Positions 8,339 to 11,361 of a stretch of 11,361 bases of DNA are shown here, piece by piece. Numbering within the stretch: position 1 is the stretch's first letter; every line of letters begins with the position of its first letter. The translations under genes and the position numbers were made by a program. Below the pieces are notes generated by a model. The model saw nothing but the letters and a program-made list of their open reading frames with translations. It did no database searches and was not told the DNA's origin. Source of the DNA: Stramenopiles sp. TOSAG23-6 (Eukaryota; Sar); NCBI GenBank assembly GCA_900128565.1, contig LT636265.1, forward strand, positions 1-11,361. Reading direction: 5' to 3'.

Positions 8339-11064
8339 TCTTCATATTAATCACTCCATCAATCCGAAGTAACTGCTGGATGAGAGTTGTCATTTGTCGC
8401 GCACCAGAAGTTTTCACATTGAATGGCTCAACTGTGTATTTTGGAAAAATATTTCAAAAAAAAAATCGTTAGGTACCAAATTTCGTACGAAAAAAAAATC
8501 GAAATTGAAAAAAAAATAAAACATACATATTTGCATTAAAAGCATCTGAAAGAGTTGAGTGTGCAAGCTCCGATGATCTCAAAACTGATTTTCTCCTATC
8601 ATTTCCTGATGATACCATTGAAATTTTATCTTTATTTTCTTTATTAATGCCAACAATTGGTACACTTATTATTCCAGTATCACAGCGTTTATTTATACTC
8701 GTTATATTTGTTTTCTCATTTTCTATACTGTCTAGATTTTCACAATGAGAATTCTCTTTTTCTGAACTAGATAAATCTTCAGTTCTATGAGAATGGGCCC
8801 GACACAAACTATCCAAAAGTATCATTATTTTACGTGTATTACGGTTTTTCTGTACACGAGAAATATCATTTATATTATAAAAAGAATTTCTCTCTGGTTG
8901 TCTTGTACCATTTATATTATACAACGAATTTCTTTCTGGATATTTTGTACTATAATTACTACTAATGCTTTTTTGTACTGCGTTTCTCGCCAGAGCTTCA
9001 GCTGGTGCTAAATAACCTGATGCAAGGATATGATAAACAACTTTTAAATACTGATTTTGCCCATGGAATATAGAAACTTTTGTATTATTCCTCTCTGTAA
9101 ATGATGTAAACAAACAATGTAGTTTTGCTTCAAATGAACCTGCTCCAGCGACAAGCTGTAAAGAAGGATCTTCCGACCAAGCTCGGAGAAATCGAATACT
9201 CCGACGTATGTATTTTAGGAAAATATTTTCATGTTTTTTTTTTGTTAAGTATAAAATTTCGTACGAAATATAAATTAATTTAAAATTGATCCTGACCTGA
9301 AAACATACATTGATAACGAGTATTCCTGTAACAATCCTTGTGTCGGCGCTCGGAGTAAAAATTGACATAATTTACTTTGGTTGATTACATTTGACTTGTT
9401 GATATTCGTTTTACTTTGGTTGTTTACAGTTGACTTGTTGATATTCTTTTCATTAAAAGTATACTTAATACCTTTTATATATACAAATTGTTTCGGACCA
9501 AGTGAATACAAGGATGCACCAGCAGCATAACCTAAGGCAGCATTTTGAAGAGTTTCTTTCGAACAATCAACCATGTTGGTGACAAAATATTTTGAAAAAT
9601 ATTTGTTAGGTACAAAATTTCGTACCAAAAAATATACATTTGAAATTCATCATGAAAACATATAAAGGCATACCAATTCCACTTCTTGTACATAGAATGG
9701 AAGCACATTCATCACTTATCCAAGCAACACCACGCATTCCTCGTGCATCACAACAACTCGCAACTGTATCCGACAGTTGACAAGTTGATAAAATTAAATT
9801 AACACCTCGATTTTGAAGTAATTCTAAACACTGATTGATTCTAATTGATTCAAATGTGACAACGTGACTATAATCGATTGCAGTTGCGACATGTATTGTG
9901 AAAAAAAAAAAAAAAATTTAAATGTTTTTTGTTAGGTACGAAATTTCGTACGAAAAAAAAAATTAAATCGATTTTTCTGTAAAAAAAAAAATAAAACATA
10001 CATGAACAGATGCGCGTTCACTGGCTAAAACAGATGTACTATTTTTTGACCAAGATAGGGCACATGAAAGAACAATGAAACAAACAGGTTCATTAGAGTT
10101 AGTATTCTTACGAAGATATATTGTGAAACATATTTTGTTGTAGTAAAACAATTGGTTAAAAAAAAATCTTTTTCGTTTACGTACAAAATTTCATACTAAA
10201 AAAAAAATGAAATTCATCGTAGAAAAAAAAAATAAATTCGAAATTGAAAAAAAAAAGTACATGCGCTCTTAGGAAAGGTTTTGATAAGAGAACTCCATTA
10301 CCCACTGGGCGTGATTGAGAAAGTGAACCATAGCAAACTTCACATATACTTTCATTTTCTTTAATTGCCTGTAATACATTGTACAATTCCACACCAAGGG
10401 CTAAGCCCCTTTTTTTAGTTTTACCGAAATTGCGTATGTTTTGAAGCCAGTCAGTGACAAGTTGGGTTAAGATTTTCGCAGTAGATTGATTATAGGACGC
10501 AGCAAAATGAGTATTCAAAACATGACGAATATACTTCTTTAGTTCAGTAATATCTGTTCCACCTTTTTTATTATCTTCAAGAATTTTTTTTTTTTTTTTT
10601 GATGGAACATGTTTAGTATCCACTAGTTGCCAAACAACCCAACTGCGCATTGACTTCTCAAGGATTCCACGTGTCCAGAGATGCTGAACATGCGTCATAC
10701 TATGTGACAATATTGAAAGCCACTCTCTGGTATTTCCACATGCCCATTCAAATTTAGTAGAAGACGTGTGAACAAACGAGACAATTTCTGAAATAGCAGC
10801 ATGTAAAGAAATAATGAGTGACGTGCAACCATCACCGTGTAAACGACTAAATTCTTTCACTGTTTTGAAAATAAATCGCGCGATTGGGTCCTTTATTGAT
10901 GATTCTATGGAACGAAGAATAGCAGCTCCTGAATTAGTGACTAATATAGTATTATAAGAAGATACCAACATCTTGTCTGAACCAAGAGGGCCCAGAGAAG
11001 AGTTTACTAAATCGTTTAATACCTCGGAAATTTGATAAAGTCGTCGCAAGAGCGGCTGCTCCAT
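8334..11064 (-). CDS. Divergent group II (TCP-1/cpn60-fold) chaperonin, possibly BBS-type
   Basis: Exons are 11064-10261, 10115-10002, 9890-9674, 9582-9309, 9207-8527 and 8433-8334 (2190 nt, 729 residues plus TAA). Chaperonin landmarks appear in order: GPLGSDKML (25-33), VTNSGAAIL (42-50), GDGCTS (77-82, nucleotide-binding loop), apical strand VCFIVLSCALSW, GVNLILSTCQLSD, IVTNMVD, LVAGAGSFEAKL (488-499; usually GGGA) and a C-terminal VEPFNVK...LLRIDGVI. The usual catalytic Asp of NDGA is Ser45, and the second Asp (SLHDA in CCT) seems lost in SIRRSI. With Lys-rich and Asn/Ser-rich insertions making it longer than a typical ~550-residue CCT subunit, it is more like the MKKS/BBS10/BBS12 group, which helps assemble the BBSome for cilia. 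A fast-evolving CCT subunit is the alternative. All five introns are non-AG. Confidence 0.82.
8434..8526 (-). other. Chaperonin intron 5, non-AG family (93 nt)
   Basis: It begins GTATGTTTTATTTTTTTTTC and ends CCAAAATACAC, with GTACCAAATTTCGTAC at 8473-8488 and CTAAC at 8472-8468. The join gives AFNAN-IVEPFNVK; a 2-bp shift gives AFNAN-TVEPF. The available AG (ACACAG, 2 bp downstream) gives ATT TGA, an immediate stop, so it cannot be used with this donor. Confidence 0.72.
8858..8941 (-). repeat. 42-bp tandem repeat in chaperonin exon 5
   Basis: Two units with a 42-bp period encode PERNSLYNINGTRQ and PERNSFYNINDISR within a low-complexity insertion near the C-terminal third. The unit edges are approximate. 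Confidence 0.8.
9208..9308 (-). other. Chaperonin intron 4, non-AG family (101 nt)
   Basis: It begins GTATGTTTTCAGG and ends CCTAAAATACAT, with GTATAAAATTTCGTAC at 9249-9264 and CTTAAC beside it. The join TCA AT|A CGT gives EYSLS-IRRSIRFL. The two intron ends are partly complementary (GTATGT at the start, ACATAC across the 3' junction). An in-frame AG (CGGAG) lies 9 bp further on. Confidence 0.62.
9371..9446 (-). repeat. 39-bp tandem repeat in chaperonin exon 4
   Basis: Two units with a 39-bp period encode NINKSTVNNQSKT and NINKSNVINQSKL, an Asn/Ser/Lys-rich insertion between conserved chaperonin segments. Confidence 0.85.
9583..9673 (-). other. Chaperonin intron 3, non-AG family (91 nt)
   Basis: It begins GTATGCC and ends CAAAATATTTTG, with core GTACAAAATTTCGTAC at 9610-9625 and CTAAC at 9609-9605. 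ATT G joins TC ACC, giving SGI-VTNMVD, which matches the conserved chaperonin position. TTG is repeated at both junctions. An in-frame AG 21 bp downstream would delete seven residues of this conserved strand. Confidence 0.65.
9891..10001 (-). other. Chaperonin intron 2, non-AG family (111 nt)
   Basis: It begins GTATGTTTTATT and ends TTCACAATACAT. A perfect palindrome GTACGAAATTTCGTAC is at 9936-9951 with CTAAC beside it. The junction CAT|GTC restores ERASVH-VATAIDYS. CATGT occurs at both ends, so five cut positions give the same product. The first AG downstream (ATTATAG) puts the next exon out of frame. Confidence 0.72.
10116..10260 (-). other. Chaperonin intron 1, non-AG family (145 nt, longest member)
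   Basis: It begins GTACTTTTTTTTTTCAATTT and ends TTTCACAATATAT. Joining CAT to CTT CGT keeps frame (FLRAH-LRKNTNSN). The near-palindrome GTACAAAATTTCATAC is at 10181-10196. The adjoining CTAAC is degenerate (GTAAAC), and a CTACAAC nearer the end (10143-10137) may replace it. An in-frame AG (CGTAAG) lies 14 bp further on, so this junction alone does not exclude normal splicing. Confidence 0.6.
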
Positions 11065-11289
11065 GATTCAATAAATTGTGCTGATGAATCTATATAGAAT
11101 AAACTCTACGATATCCAACAATAATCATGACGACAATATTTGAGGTTTCATTATCATTGTATAATATTATAGTCCGCCAATGAATGATCGAGTTGTCGGC
11201 CACAGTGAGAGAGCAGAAGAAGAAGAGCGATCTGATGTCTCAGAACATCATCGGCCGACCGGTCGACCGGAATTTTTGACGTGAGTATA
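11065..11289. other. Intergenic region between the chaperonin start and tRNA-Leu
   Basis: These 225 bp separate the divergent chaperonin and tRNA genes. The half next to the chaperonin is AT-rich. The half near the tRNA is more GC-rich and holds a purine-rich GAGAGAGCAGAAGAAGAAGA tract and a block of overlapping palindromes (CGGCCG, GACCGGTC, CCGGTCGACCGG) at 11252-11270. No coding frame is evident. Confidence 0.5.
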
Positions 11290-11361
11290 ACAGTCATGGC
11301 CGAGTTTGGTCTAAGGCGCCACGTTAAGGTCGTGGTCTCGTCAGAGGCGTGGGTTCAAATC
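11290..11361 (+). tRNA. tRNA-Leu (anticodon AAG), 3' end cut by window
   Basis: The acceptor strand ACAGTCA (11290-11296) is followed by TG, then a D arm GCC...GGC (11299-11317). The anticodon stem CCACG/CGTGG (11319-11323/11331-11335) encloses loop TTAAGGT with anticodon AAG at 11326-11328. A variable arm (CTC...GAG) typical of Leu type II tRNAs follows, then T stem GTGGG and loop TTCAAAT; the window ends one base into the 3' T stem. The A box (TGGCCGAGTTTGG) and B box (GGTTCAAATC) are both present, as expected for RNA polymerase III transcription of a nuclear gene. There is no anticodon-loop intron in the visible part. Confidence 0.92.

Noticed and set aside
9901-9916. Poly-A/T runs as retrotransposon tails
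   Set aside because: Homopolymer runs of about 8-16 bp occur in nearly every family intron at corresponding places and are not accompanied by reverse-transcriptase coding sequence or long target-site duplications.
8434-10260. Downstream AG acceptors for the chaperonin introns
   Set aside because: For introns 1, 3 and 4 in-frame AGs exist a few to 21 bp away, but introns 2 and 5 (and those of Rab intron 3 and the LRR gene) have none usable, while the AATAC/AATAT-type end is shared by all. Using AG in intron 3 would also delete a conserved chaperonin strand. Kept as the main alternative.
1-11361. CRISPR array, bacterial operon or phage features
   Set aside because: There are no regularly spaced direct repeats with spacers, no Shine-Dalgarno-led gene strings and no prokaryotic gene families; introns and the nuclear-type tRNA show a eukaryotic genome.

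Overview
This AT-rich window is from the nuclear genome of a eukaryote, most likely a unicellular flagellate. The evidence is a tRNA-Leu gene with internal A and B box sequences, a Rab GTPase with a CC prenylation tail, group II chaperonin homology, AATAAA signals and introns in every multi-exon gene. I cannot name the lineage from sequence alone. The long reading frames fit the standard genetic code.

Layout from left to right: (1) the 3' end of an unrecognised gene (1-182, +), followed by a 107-bp remnant of a Rab 3' end (222-328, -); (2) an intact paralogue of that unrecognised gene (499-1230, +); (3) the full Rab gene (2337-1260, -), four exons, with one in-frame TAA; (4) a 372-bp divergent intergenic region; (5) a two-exon gene (2710-8206, +) for a predicted 1800-residue protein with leucine-rich repeats, a Cys/His cluster and EF-hands; (6) a six-exon gene (11064-8334, -) for a divergent TCP-1/cpn60-fold chaperonin, perhaps of the Bardet-Biedl (BBS) type; (7) a tRNA-Leu(AAG) cut off by the window end. 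Items 1-3 are explained by a tandem duplication of the unrecognised gene that carried along the tail of its convergent Rab neighbour.

The most interesting signal is in the introns. Two Rab introns are ordinary GT-AG introns with TTTTAG or TGTAG acceptors. The other seven (one in Rab, one in the LRR gene, all five in the chaperonin gene) resemble each other in sequence. They start GTATG, GTACG, GTACT or GTAGG, carry a palindromic core close to GTACGAAATTTCGTAC followed by CTAAC, and end near AATAC or AATAT with no AG at the junction that restores the reading frame. Taking these non-AG ends gives continuous frames: 2190 nt (730 codons) over six chaperonin exons, 648 nt (216 codons) for Rab apart from the TAA, and 5403 nt (1801 codons) for the LRR protein. 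Most junctions lie within a short direct repeat, usually 2-5 bp, and the intron ends are partly complementary. This looks like a family of mobile or recently spread introns (introner-like elements) with non-canonical borders. One GT-AG Rab intron carries the same core and may be a converted member.

The chaperonin and the EF-hand/LRR protein would both fit a ciliated or flagellated cell, but a shared function is only an inference.
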